NCBI GenBank assembly: GCA_021838765.1
Contig: JAKCCY010000053.1
Location: forward strand, 1 to 15,964
Origin: Nitrospirota bacterium
Lineage (GTDB): Bacteria; Nitrospirota_A; Leptospirillia; Leptospirillales; Leptospirillaceae
DNA: 15,964 nucleotides
Direction of reading: 5' to 3'
The position numbers and the translations under genes are program-made. How positions within the stretch are numbered: the stretch's first letter is position 1; each line of letters opens with the position of its first letter. This document shows, in pieces, positions 1 to 6,881 of the stretch. Below the pieces are notes generated by a model. It was given only the letters and a program-made list of their open reading frames with translations. It made no database searches and was not told where the DNA came from.

Positions 1-357
1 AGTCTCCTGGAATACATGTTCTTGTCTTCGGAGGCATTGACTCTTGTCGTATCTTGGGAAGAAAGAGCCAGGCGGCTGGTGGGAGATTTCCGGGCAGACT
101 GCGGGTCGAACCTGCATGATCCTCTGAAAGCAAAGCTTATCGAAAAGTTGCAGAGGGAAAGTTCTCCTTTCCAGGAGTTTTGGAATGAAGAAGACGTTTC
201 CTGGAGAGAATCTGGGGAAAAGATTTTCCATCACCCAAAATTCGGACGGTTGATTTTTGATCAGGCAACTTTTCGTCTTGTGGAAAGACGAGACCTCAAG
301 GTGAGCCTTTTTGTGCCCTTCTCTGGAAGGGACTTCTCCGTATCGCAGGGAGTATAG
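1..357 (+). CDS. XRE-type regulator, C-terminal MmyB-like ligand-binding domain (partial, 5' end outside window)
   Basis: The reading frame is open to the left edge; the first internal ATG is at 16, but the codons before it (Ser-Leu-Leu-Glu-Tyr) fit the family, so the gene very probably starts outside the window and this is only its 3' end. About 118 residues are visible. The pattern W-E-E-x-A-R-R-L-V-x-x-F-R-A-D, then F-x-x-x-W-x-x-x-D-V near the middle, then F-x-H-P-x-x-G-x-L-x-F-D-x-x-x-x-R-L and a final beta-rich stretch matches from memory the MmyB-like ligand-binding (PAS-like) domain that follows an N-terminal helix-turn-helix in XRE family repressors. Such regulators usually control a neighbouring oxidoreductase or their own gene; which one applies here cannot be seen. 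The stop is TAG at 355-357. The DNA-binding half is not visible, so the regulator role rests on domain resemblance. Confidence 0.7.
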   Translation, partial: SLLEYMFLSSEALTLVVSWEERARRLVGDFRADCGSNLHDPLKAKLIEKLQRESSPFQEFWNEEDVSWRESGEKIFHHPKFGRLIFDQATFRLVERRDLKVSLFVPFSGRDFSVSQGV

Positions 358-576
358 AGATGTTCTTCTTGTAGGGCAGGGAGACTATTTCGTCCAGCAC
401 ATCATTGTGTTTTCAACGCCTTCTCTGGACGCATATATATCCGCTCAATGTTGAAGTCGACGTCACATATTGTAACCCACCGGGCGCAGGATATACCGAA
501 GCACCAAGCTTTTCGAATTCCTGTACTCTTGAATATTGAAAAATTGCAATATTTACGAGAGGTTAGGAGCAAAATT

Positions 577-785
577 ATGCCCAGTCGATTCAAGACGTTG
601 ATTCATTTCTCATTTACCTGAAGAACCTCGAACCAGGAACTCTCATTCCAAAGCCCAAATCACAGAGCCATATCATCAAGGGGTGGGGAAACCGGAGGGA
701 AGAAGAAGCTCTGATCTATTGTATTCCCAATCAAAAGCATCCGTTCAAACCATCCGAGAAAGGCATTACTTTGTCTGAATTGTGA
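577..785 (+). pseudogene. small conserved-looking ORF with one frame break
   Basis: An ATG at 577 is preceded by GGAG (566-569) at 7-nt spacing. It opens a frame reading M-P-S-R-F-K-T-L-I-H-F that meets TGA at 619-621. The frame offset by -1 (ctc at 609 onward) is open from just after a TAG at 564-566 to a TGA at 783-785 and reads like real protein: L-K-N-L-E-P-G-T-L-I-P-K-P-K, then K-G-W-G-N-R-R-E-E-E-A-L-I-Y, then a tail E-K-G-I-T-L-S-E-L. Joining the two frames at about 600-612 gives one protein of roughly 69 residues with a proper start. The joined product resembles small hypothetical proteins with a K-G-x-G-x-R-R-G-E-x-A-L-I-Y core, but I cannot name a family or function. A single-base loss, a sequencing error or programmed frameshifting would all explain the break; decay fits the gene-poor surroundings best. 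Confidence 0.5.
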
Positions 786-1338
786 ATAGCAACTAAAAAG
801 TAGACCACCCCAAGGTGGTAAAATCAGGTTGTTTTTTGCACTTTCTTTCCCAGTTTATTGTGACTTTTCCTGAAGCGATAAGATTCCCCCAGACCTCTGA
901 CCAACGGGAAAACTCAAGGTTTGAGGTGATGAGAAGACTTCACCTGTTTGAGCACCCGGGAAAGCCGGGCTTCCTTAGCCGGGTTTCTTCCCGGTCCGGG
1001 CCGGAGAGGATCCGGAGGACCGCTGTTTTCAGATCGTCGTAGACGAGTGTGATGGGAACTTTCGGTCTGTCTGGGCCTTACTGGATTTTGTCCCCATTAT
1101 GCTTGTTTTTGGGACTAAAATACTTAAACTGAATTACTTCACGCTGAAAAACTCGCATCATAAGCATTTGTTAATTTTTGCGTATTCTCGCGAAGGTTGC
1201 CGATTCCGGTCAAAGTTGCCACCCCTCTTCAACCTTCGGGACCCCTCATCCAATCGGTCACATGACCCGCTATTCTGAACACTCTCGGAGTTTTTATCCA
1301 ACAGGAGAAGCGGTCAGTATGGTAATGGACAAGCGGTT

Positions 1339-1358
1339 GACCGCCCGACGGGCCGGTC
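1339..1358. repeat. GC-rich inverted repeat (hairpin)
   Basis: GACCGCCC and GGGCCGGTC can pair as a stem of 8 bp with one bulged C around a GAC loop. No T-run follows on the plus strand and no gene ends nearby, so this is not a convincing terminator. It may be the trace of an element end. Confidence 0.4.
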
Positions 1359-1517
1359 TGGAAGCGATCATCAGCCACATCTATAGTAATTAATTTTGCT
1401 AGAAAGATATCAATAACTTTCAAACTAATCATATCGAAGATTTCTCGAATGTAAAATCAATTTCAATGTAAAATCGCAAAAACTCACAACCCCAATAAAA
1501 TATGGATTTTTTCCCAT

Positions 1518-1555
1518 GGTGCTATGGTGTAATTTTGGTGTAATGATGGTGCAAT
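1518..1555. repeat. four GGTGYWAT direct repeats beside tRNA-Arg
   Basis: Four related octamers follow one another: GGTGCTAT (1518), GGTGTAAT (1526), GGTGTAAT (1537) and GGTGCAAT (1548), with start-to-start spacings of 8, 11 and 11 bp. The last two spacings are close to one helical turn, so a protein could bind them on one DNA face. The array lies about 100 bp beyond the 3' end of the tRNA-Arg gene, where arm-type sites of tyrosine recombinases are found in integrated elements. That role is inference; no integrase is present. Confidence 0.45.
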
Positions 1556-1657
1556 GGAAGAGGGAAAACAGATCAAAACAAGGGCACACAAGGTCACATG
1601 AAGAAACGCGAATGGTCAAAACTTGGCTTCTGATATGGGTTTTTTCTATGGAAAGGG

Positions 1658-1734
1658 TGGTGCCCCCGGGGTGACTCGAACACCCGACACAAGGTTTAGG
1701 AAACCTCTGCTCTGTCCGCCTGAGCTACGGGGGC
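1658..1734 (-). tRNA. tRNA-Arg (anticodon CCU)
   Basis: Read on the minus strand, a complete cloverleaf is present. A 7-bp acceptor stem GCCCCCG/CGGGGGC spans 1728-1734 with 1662-1668. The D-arm contains TAGCTCAG and the T-arm contains GTTCGAGTC. The discriminator A is at 1661 and an encoded CCA at 1658-1660. The anticodon loop TTCCTAA sits on a GGTTT/AAACC-type stem with CCU at positions 1698-1700. This tRNA reads AGG codons. No good separate promoter is evident directly upstream, so it may be co-transcribed with the zinc-ribbon gene whose candidate terminator lies only 33 nt before it. tRNA-Arg genes are frequent integration targets, and the DNA downstream of its 3' end is the gene-poor region of this window. 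Confidence 0.95.
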
Positions 1735-1767
1735 ATTTGATTTTGGTAGGGTGATTGCTGGAAGAAA

Positions 1768-1789
1768 GGACCGGTCGGGAAACCGGTCC
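1768..1789 (-). terminator. candidate terminator/attenuator between zinc-ribbon gene and tRNA-Arg
   Basis: A perfect 8-bp inverted repeat GGACCGGT...ACCGGTCC with a 6-nt loop lies 12 nt after the stop of the minus-strand zinc-ribbon gene. On the minus strand it is followed by TTTCTTCC, a modest U-rich tail. It could end that transcript or let partial read-through into the tRNA. Confidence 0.6.
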
Positions 1790-1800
1790 CTGTCGATCCA

Positions 1801-1968
1801 TTATCCTATATTTGGTCCATACCAGGTGCCATTACAATCGATGCAGACGAAGTCCCCGTCGACGGAAAGTGTAGGCTCTCCGCAGAAAGGGCAATCCGGC
1901 CCATTTTTTCTGGGAATGTGAAGTGGTAACTCCAATTCGTCAAGATCAATTTCTTCGGGCTCATCCAT
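1801..1968 (-). CDS. small zinc-ribbon protein, 55 aa
   Basis: An ATG at 1968 is preceded on the minus strand by AAAGGGGA at good spacing, and the frame runs 55 codons to TAA at 1801-1803. The N-terminal ~20 residues are strongly acidic (six Glu and three Asp within the first 13 residues). The rest carries two C-x2-C knuckles, C26/C29 and C42/C45, the second followed by N-G-T-W-Y. Two CxxC pairs about 12 residues apart form a classic rubredoxin-like zinc ribbon. Proteins of this size and form act as nucleic-acid or protein-binding adaptors, or are uncharacterised, so no specific function is assigned. The gene is flanked by a terminator-like hairpin downstream and by a palindromic intergenic stretch upstream. 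The strong ribosome site and intact Cys pairs argue that it is a real gene. Confidence 0.8.
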   Translation of the reverse strand: MDEPEEIDLDELELPLHIPRKNGPDCPFCGEPTLSVDGDFVCIDCNGTWYGPNIG

Positions 1969-2021
1969 TGGGATCCCCTTTATCTATCCTGAATCATTCG
2001 ATACGATGAATGTGTCTGCCA

Positions 2022-2041
2022 GACCCGTTTTAAAACAGGTC
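2022..2041. promoter_or_regulatory. near-perfect 20-bp palindrome upstream of zinc-ribbon gene
   Basis: GACCCGTTTT and AAAACAGGTC are inverse repeats with a single C/A mismatch on the plus strand, which is a U-G wobble in a minus-strand RNA. The centre is TTAA with no spacer, which fits a dimeric-protein operator better than a terminator. It lies 54 bp upstream of the zinc-ribbon start codon and 86 bp past the amidase stop. The regulator is unknown. Confidence 0.35.
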
Positions 2042-2071
2042 ATCACAACCAAGACTCTCCATCCTATCATA

Positions 2072-2100
2072 GAAAACGGCCATTTTCCAAAATCGGTCCG
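2072..2100 (-). terminator. candidate terminator of the amidase gene
   Basis: On the minus strand, 27 nt after the amidase stop, CGGACCGATTTT can fold back on AAAATGGCCG with small bulges, and a TTTTC tract follows immediately. The stem is imperfect and the apical loop short, so this is only a candidate. Confidence 0.4.
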
Positions 2101-2126
2101 TATCATAAATGGAATATCGGTGGAAT

Positions 2127-3542
2127 TTATTCAGGCTGATGAAGGTTGGCACTTGCGAGGCGATTGATTTTTTCCGGATGGACCCAGCGGTCGTAGGAAA
2201 TAATTCCTCTGTAGAGACCCTCAGCTACCAGTTGTCGATATCGTCCTTTTGCCATGAGGGCCGCATCTTTCCTGTTCGAAAGAAAGTTGACTTCCGTCAG
2301 GACCGCCGGCATCGATGTTCCCATGATGACATAGAAGGGCGCATGCTTGATCCCGAAATCCCGAATTCCGGAATAATGGGAGCTCAGTGTTCCAATGAGG
2401 GCATTGTCGAGGGATGAGGCAAGCTCCATGGAATGTTTCTTTTTGTGATTGATCCTCAATGTGAGGAGGATTGCTCCCAGATCACCTGCCGCACCAAGGG
2501 AAGCATTTTCCCGCTTTGCGAGAGCCATGGCTCGTTTATCCTTTGAGTGAAGGGTCAGGAGATAGGTCTGGATTCCCCTGACGGAAGGGTCAGGGTCGGC
2601 ATTTGCATGAACAGAAAGGAAAAGGTCTCCATGGTCCCGGTTCGCAATCCTTGTCCTGTCCTTCAGAGAGATGAAGGAGTCGTCTGTTCTCGTGTAAAAG
2701 ACATGGAACCGTCCATCCTGTGATAGGAGAAGGCCCAATCTCCGGACGATATCAAGGACGAGATCCTTTTCACAATAACCGTTGACAGATGTGGTTCCGC
2801 AATCTTTTCCACCATGACCTGCGTCCAGAACAACCCTCATGCGGTGTGTCTTGATGGGCAAGGTATAGTCGGACTCAATGGCGACTGGTGGGGGAGAGGC
2901 GGTTGTTCCCGTTTCTTTCTTTTTTTCCTGCAGTTTTTTTCCGGGAATAATATAGACTTTCCCATTATTTCCGGGTTTTGTCTGAATGGTTGGGGATGTT
3001 TTTGACGGAGGCGTCGAGCTGACCGCCGCCTTTCCATTATGGGATTGCTTGCGGGAGGAGGGGGCATTGTCCTGGGCATTCTTGCCCGGATGCCCTGTTA
3101 CAGGGTAATCGATCACAACGCGGGAAGGAGATGAAAGATTGAAAATATGGGGAGTGCCGAGCGTGGTTGACTCCATAACAATCAATACGGTCGTCCGTTT
3201 TCCGGGTTTATAGGTAACGGTGATTTCCCTGATCCATTTTTTGGAATATGTGTTTCGGAGGCGATAGGATTTTTTGAGGGAAGGGGAAGGCATGACACCT
3301 TCGAGCGAAATGATTCCCTGTCCGGTTCGGGAAGAGACTGACTCTTTTTTCACTGGACCATCGAGCACCAGAACAACCCGTATATGATCCCGATGGAGCC
3401 CGACTTTCATGTTCGTGAGAAAACTGATTGAGGATGCATTGGCGGAAGAAATCCAGTAGGTCGTTCCCATTGCCTTGAAGGAGCCGGGAGCAATCAATCC
3501 GCAAACGATGAGAAAGAGGATTAAAAGTTTTTTTCCAAACAT
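2127..3542 (-). CDS. secreted N-acetylmuramoyl-L-alanine amidase with AMIN domain (AmiC-like)
   Basis: This enzyme cleaves the bond between muramic acid and the L-Ala of the peptide stem in periplasmic peptidoglycan, as needed for daughter-cell separation. The start at 3542 is chosen because AGGAAGG lies 9 nt upstream and M-F-G-K-K opens a typical signal peptide (hydrophobic L-I-L-F-L-I-V core); an in-frame ATG at 3671 would put an unlikely extension in front. The product is 471 residues. An AMIN domain follows the signal (about residues 30-150, ending V-V-I-D-Y-P), then a Ser/Pro/Thr/Lys linker, then the Amidase_3 catalytic domain from about residue 237. Zinc and catalytic residues are visible: H243 in D-A-G-H-G-G, the Glu of C-E-K-D-L, the His of S-V-H-A-N and the Glu of T-E-V-N-F. 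Divergent from the LpoA-like gene. Confidence 0.93.
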   Translation of the reverse strand: MFGKKLLILFLIVCGLIAPGSFKAMGTTYWISSANASSISFLTNMKVGLHRDHIRVVLVLDGPVKKESVSSRTGQGIISLEGVMPSPSLKKSYRLRNTYSKKWIREITVTYKPGKRTTVLIVMESTTLGTPHIFNLSSPSRVVIDYPVTGHPGKNAQDNAPSSRKQSHNGKAAVSSTPPSKTSPTIQTKPGNNGKVYIIPGKKLQEKKKETGTTASPPPVAIESDYTLPIKTHRMRVVLDAGHGGKDCGTTSVNGYCEKDLVLDIVRRLGLLLSQDGRFHVFYTRTDDSFISLKDRTRIANRDHGDLFLSVHANADPDPSVRGIQTYLLTLHSKDKRAMALAKRENASLGAAGDLGAILLTLRINHKKKHSMELASSLDNALIGTLSSHYSGIRDFGIKHAPFYVIMGTSMPAVLTEVNFLSNRKDAALMAKGRYRQLVAEGLYRGIISYDRWVHPEKINRLASANLHQPE

Positions 3543-3591
3543 CCCGAACCGCCTTCCTGTTCTTATAAATAATGTGTTACGGCCGAGCAGA

Positions 3592-3603
3592 GACAAGCTT
3601 GTC
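3592..3603. promoter_or_regulatory. palindromic site 1, candidate operator
   Basis: GACAAGCTTGTC is a perfect 12-bp palindrome that overlaps a TTGACA hexamer on the minus strand. Its core ACAAGCTTGT recurs exactly 63 bp away. The position suggests repression of the amidase promoter, but the binding protein is unknown. Confidence 0.4.
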
Positions 3604-3655
3604 AAGAGAATCTCCAAGAATAACCAGCTTAACTTATGACGATTTTGACAAAAAA

Positions 3656-3665
3656 ACAAGCTTGT
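3656..3665. promoter_or_regulatory. palindromic site 2, candidate operator
   Basis: This is a second exact ACAAGCTTGT copy, centred 63 bp from site 1, about six helical turns. That spacing would allow one protein to contact both sites by looping on the same DNA face. It is followed by the run of T residues at 3682-3688. Confidence 0.4.
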
Positions 3666-3936
3666 GTCCATCCTTCCTTGTTTTTTTGACGAAATGGCCT
3701 GAAACCGGCGACTGTCAGGGGAAATTATCTGCCCTTCCTTGATTCAGCTCATTGTCTTCCTGTACTCTCATCATAGCACTGCACTTATGTATCCTTTTTT
3801 ACCCGGTTTTATTTCAAAGTGAATCGATGGCTGCCCGCCGCACCTTCAAGCTCTGCTGGTATTGGCTGTTCTACAAGGGGAACCCGGCTTGAACTGTCTC
3901 GGAATGCCCGATGAAAAATGCAGAAAAGGTCCATTG

Positions 3937-6042
3937 GTGATTCGAACGAAAACTGCTATGAGTCCGTTCATTAAAAGGCAACTTGCCCTGTGCGGGGGGA
4001 TTGGCTTTTTCTGCCTGTTCCTTTGTTTGTCATCGGTCCAAATGGTATCCGCAGCGGACAAGACACCGGAGCAATCCGGAGTTCCTGCCTCAACCATGCC
4101 TCAGGTGCCTGTTTTCCAGGTTTCCTCCCAACCCCTTCCAAAAGTGTCTGACATTGATCTTTCCATGGAGATCAAGAAAGCGACGGACGCTCTCAACGAG
4201 GGGAAAAACCCTGAGGCCAGGAATCTGTTTGAGAATATTCTTCTGGATTACCCTGCCGGCAAGGTTCCCCTCGCTGTCTATCTGGGGCTTGCCCGGGCCG
4301 ATCATCGCATGGATCTTCCTGCATCCGTCCTGAACCTTCTCCTACCTCTTTTAAAGTCACAAATTCTGGCCCAGAGCACACCATCGGAAAAGACGGATTA
4401 TCTGTATTTGATCGGGATGGCCGACAGTACCTTGAAGAATGATCTCGGAACGCTTCATTATCTATTGCCTGCCTACAAGGATCTCGATTCGGACGCTCGC
4501 ATTTATGCGGCAACGAATGTGCTCGAACCTCTTCTTGCCAAGACTGACCCCATCTCCTCGATTATCATGTTTGCAACCATGCGTTCAAATATGAGCCCTG
4601 CTTTTCAGGCCAAAATGGAAACACTCATCTCCTCAATGGTGATGGCGTCAGTCGCCTCTGTGGAGGATGCCCAAAAAATATGGGACGCTTTCCCGGACAG
4701 GTTTCCTGGCGATGTTGCCATTTTCAAGTCCGGGAACCTTTTGGAGTCCTCAAAACATGATGATCAGGCAGAACTTGCGTATATCCACCTTCTGGCCAAT
4801 TATCCGGAATCCGGTCTGACTCAGGAGGCACAGAATCGACTTGACGGGATTCATTTCACAAAGGAGCAGCGTCCTGTCGGAGTGATCATTCCAAGTCTGG
4901 TCAAAAATCCTCTTTCCCCTTATATACGCTCTGTGTTGAAGGGGGTCTACGCAGCTTATTCTTCCCATAGAATCCACCGATGGATCCCATCGGTCAAATC
5001 CGTCAGGACAAGCCTGGAGACAGAAAAAACATTTATCGAACTTGAACGCCGGGAAGGGATGATTTCCTGTATCGGTCCTATCCTTCCCAAGGATCTGCAG
5101 CTCTTGAAGAAACAACTGTCTTCAGGTCGTTTCCTTTGCGTCTCTCCCACCCTGTCTCCTTCGGTAGCCTTCAAAGGGGTCAGAAGCGTTGCGACCATGC
5201 CGGTAATGCTTGGAAAAGCCGCTGCCATGGAGGTCTTGTCCGTTGCGCCCAAAGATCCGGCCCTGACCCTGTATCCCGATGTTCCCTACGGGAGCATGAT
5301 GGAGAGAGTCTTTGCGAAGACCCTGAAACAGGGCGGTGGAGAGTATCTCCGGGGAATCTCCTATAACTCCGGGGCTCCGGATATCCAGCCAACGATTGAA
5401 TCGATGAAAACTTTTGGCCAAACCATCCAGATTGACAAGAATTCCGCCAAGGATCCTTCGATCAAGATAACAAGCCCAGATTCGATCCGATTCAATGGGG
5501 AGAGATTTGTTCTTTTTTCTTCCTCGGAAGGGAGTCATCCGAAAAAGGTCTTTTTCCTTCCGTCCTTCCGAACCATCTTTATTCCGGATACCTCCGGCCA
5601 TCATGCGCGTCTTCTCAGGGAACTTGCCTATAAAGGCATTCAAAACCAGCTCATTATAGGCAATGATACTTTCTTGTCGGACTCATCGATCCCCGATGTC
5701 TCGATTTTGGGAAAGATCAAGGCCGTTGGGACTTTTTCCCGAAACGACCTTCCGATAGAGAATCCCGATATCAGGGTTTATAATCAGACCTTTGGTGTTC
5801 TGCCGGACCTTTTCGCACTCCAAACAATTGATGCGGCCGAGATGATCAACAAATCCCTTATGACAACCATAAAAACTCCTTCTCAGATGGCCTACGCCAT
5901 GAAAAAAATCACCCATTATCATGGGTTGTCGGGAAAACTCAGATGGGATCCATCCGGACAGGCGGAGAAAGAGGTTCATGTTTTCGGATATAATGATGGA
6001 CACTGGCAGAAGGAAGATCATTTCTGGGTGAACCCGTTCTGA
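3937..6042 (+). CDS. LpoA-like penicillin-binding protein activator (TPR region plus periplasmic-binding fold)
   Basis: The product is a predicted periplasmic factor that would stimulate a class A peptidoglycan synthase, by analogy with LpoA/LppC. The GTG at 3937 is preferred because AAAAGG sits 7 nt before it; ATG 3958, lacking a good site, is the alternative. Residues about 15-39 form a signal peptide ending V-S-A-A. No clean lipobox is seen, so unlike LpoA it may not be lipid-anchored. Residues about 50-300 look like helical TPR-type repeats (phrases such as A-L-N-E-G-K-N-P-E-A-R-N-L-F and Y-I-H-L-L-A-N-Y-P-E-S-G). From about residue 312, R-P-V-G-V-I-I-P-S-L begins a type I periplasmic-binding domain running to the end. 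Total 701 aa, in LpoA's size range. It heads a four-gene plus-strand cluster and is divergent from an amidase, which supports a cell-wall role. A plain ABC-transporter binding protein is less likely, as no permease is nearby. Confidence 0.72.
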   Translation: MIRTKTAMSPFIKRQLALCGGIGFFCLFLCLSSVQMVSAADKTPEQSGVPASTMPQVPVFQVSSQPLPKVSDIDLSMEIKKATDALNEGKNPEARNLFENILLDYPAGKVPLAVYLGLARADHRMDLPASVLNLLLPLLKSQILAQSTPSEKTDYLYLIGMADSTLKNDLGTLHYLLPAYKDLDSDARIYAATNVLEPLLAKTDPISSIIMFATMRSNMSPAFQAKMETLISSMVMASVASVEDAQKIWDAFPDRFPGDVAIFKSGNLLESSKHDDQAELAYIHLLANYPESGLTQEAQNRLDGIHFTKEQRPVGVIIPSLVKNPLSPYIRSVLKGVYAAYSSHRIHRWIPSVKSVRTSLETEKTFIELERREGMISCIGPILPKDLQLLKKQLSSGRFLCVSPTLSPSVAFKGVRSVATMPVMLGKAAAMEVLSVAPKDPALTLYPDVPYGSMMERVFAKTLKQGGGEYLRGISYNSGAPDIQPTIESMKTFGQTIQIDKNSAKDPSIKITSPDSIRFNGERFVLFSSSEGSHPKKVFFLPSFRTIFIPDTSGHHARLLRELAYKGIQNQLIIGNDTFLSDSSIPDVSILGKIKAVGTFSRNDLPIENPDIRVYNQTFGVLPDLFALQTIDAAEMINKSLMTTIKTPSQMAYAMKKITHYHGLSGKLRWDPSGQAEKEVHVFGYNDGHWQKEDHFWVNPF

Positions 6043-6081
6043 TGGGCATGATTATAACGACACGATTGCTGGGGAGATGGT

Positions 6082-6831
6082 TTGTTTCATTTTGATTCAG
6101 GCTTTTCATGGCTTCTCGACTTGGGACTCAAGCTTGTCATCTGGGGGATCCCGGTACTTTTTGCGGTCACATTCCATGAACTTGCGCACGGAGTGGTTGC
6201 CGATTATCTTGGTGATCCAACACCCAGGATGATGGGAAGACTGTCAGCCAATCCTCTTGTTCATGTTGATCCCTTCGGAACGGTCCTTCTTCCCCTTATT
6301 CTTCTTCTATCGCACACCGGTCTTATGTTCGGATATGCCAAACCGATTCCCATCAATACAAGAAATCTCCATCATTACCGGAGGGATTCGGTTCTTGTTG
6401 CCTTTGCCGGTCCGGGTTCGAATCTGATGATGGCGCTCATTTCGATGAGTCTTCTGCATGCCTTTCTCACAACACTTCCGTTAACAGCGACTTCTCCGGT
6501 GTGGGGAGAGGTTTTGCCGATTTTTCTGTCCATGATGAAGGCATCGATTACCGTCAATATTGTCTTGTTTTTTTTCAATATGATTCCACTGCCTCCGCTT
6601 GATGGCGGCCGGGTCGCAACCGGACTTCTTCCGGATTTTATCGCCGCACCGCTTTCAAGGGTTGAACCTTACGGAATCTGGATCATCTTCGGACTGGTGA
6701 TTCTCGATCCCTATCTGGGAATTCTGTCAAGAACGCTATGGCCGCTTGTCGAGACCACCACCAGTTCCATCATCACACTTGCCTATGATCCATCTGCCCT
6801 TTTCCATCTGGGTGGGGCGAGCCCTGAATAA
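6082..6831 (+). CDS. M50 family membrane metalloprotease (site-2 protease-like)
   Basis: This is a multi-spanning zinc protease of the S2P group that cuts substrates inside the membrane. The start is TTG at 6082, with GGGGAG 5 nt upstream and no better in-frame ATG. The 249-residue product has the HExxH motif in the first membrane segment (H32-E33-L-A-H36, context T-F-H-E-L-A-H-G) and the third zinc ligand in N-x-I-P-L-P-P-L-D-G-G (D174). About five to six hydrophobic segments are seen and there is no PDZ domain, so it belongs to the short group related to SpoIVFB/YwhC-like proteins rather than RseP. It starts 39 nt after the LpoA-like gene and ends 50 nt before trpS, suggesting co-transcription. 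Its substrate cannot be inferred. Both catalytic motifs are intact. Confidence 0.9.
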   Translation: MFHFDSGFSWLLDLGLKLVIWGIPVLFAVTFHELAHGVVADYLGDPTPRMMGRLSANPLVHVDPFGTVLLPLILLLSHTGLMFGYAKPIPINTRNLHHYRRDSVLVAFAGPGSNLMMALISMSLLHAFLTTLPLTATSPVWGEVLPIFLSMMKASITVNIVLFFFNMIPLPPLDGGRVATGLLPDFIAAPLSRVEPYGIWIIFGLVILDPYLGILSRTLWPLVETTTSSIITLAYDPSALFHLGGASPE

Positions 6832-6857
6832 GGGAACAGCTTTTTTGAGATAACATC

Positions 6858-6863
6858 TATAAT
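6858..6863 (+). promoter_or_regulatory. possible -10 box upstream of trpS
   Basis: An exact TATAAT lies 18 nt before the trpS start codon, but no -35 hexamer is found at 16-18 nt spacing. Transcription from here would leave a leader of only about 10-14 nt. It could be a secondary promoter inside the operon. Confidence 0.25.
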
Positions 6864-6881
6864 GACCATGGAGACTCTTTC

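Larger units (their letters stand above)
786..1657. other. gene-poor stretch with mobile-element-like scraps
   Basis: No ORF here is convincing. One short frame starting at ATG 929 begins M-R-R-L-H-L-F-E and ends at 1042; its first residues recall the start of some methyltransferase-like proteins, but the rest does not hold up. There is a 6-bp hairpin (ACCACC/GGTGGT, 804-819) directly after AAAAAGTAG, a sequence style seen at ends of IS21-type elements. A GTTGCC direct repeat lies at 1196-1201 and 1215-1220 around GATTCCGG. A strong GC hairpin lies at 1339-1358 and a four-copy GGTGYWAT repeat at 1518-1555. The overall look is that of decayed accessory DNA beside a tRNA gene. No integrase or intact transposase gene is visible. 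Confidence 0.45.
3543..3936. promoter_or_regulatory. divergent control region between amidase and LpoA-like gene
   Basis: This gene-free stretch must carry the promoters of both divergent envelope genes. A consensus TTGACA on the minus strand (3600-3605) overlaps the first of two ACAAGCTTGT palindromes (3592-3603 and 3656-3665), but no -10 box at ideal spacing follows; the best candidate, near 3574-3580, is 19-20 nt away. On the plus side no clear sigma70 pair stands out. The stretch is AT-rich around 3560-3680, as expected of promoter DNA. Confidence 0.4.

Noticed and set aside
375..540. Plus-strand frame reading Y-P-L-N-V-E-V-D-V-T-Y before a TGA near 538
   Set aside because: The stretch is protein-like but has no start codon with a ribosome site, and it does not join the following frames consistently; it is too weak to call a gene fragment.
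402..593. 63-codon minus-strand ORF
   Set aside because: It has no clear ribosome site and no recognisable protein character, and it overlaps the start region of the more convincing plus-strand small ORF at 577.
815..1042. 75-codon ORF starting with GTG
   Set aside because: It begins inside a hairpin with no ribosome site. Only a short M-R-R-L-H-L-F-E stretch looks familiar, and the remainder is Arg/Ser-rich in the manner of a shadow frame.
1178..1393. 71-codon plus-strand ORF (and an overlapping minus-strand ORF at 1229-1432)
   Set aside because: Neither has a ribosome site or a recognisable motif, and the composition is uneven; they are probably chance frames in decayed DNA.
4090..5643. 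Several long minus-strand ORFs opposite the LpoA-like gene
   Set aside because: They are antisense shadows of a gene with clear domain structure; they have no motifs or ribosome sites of their own.
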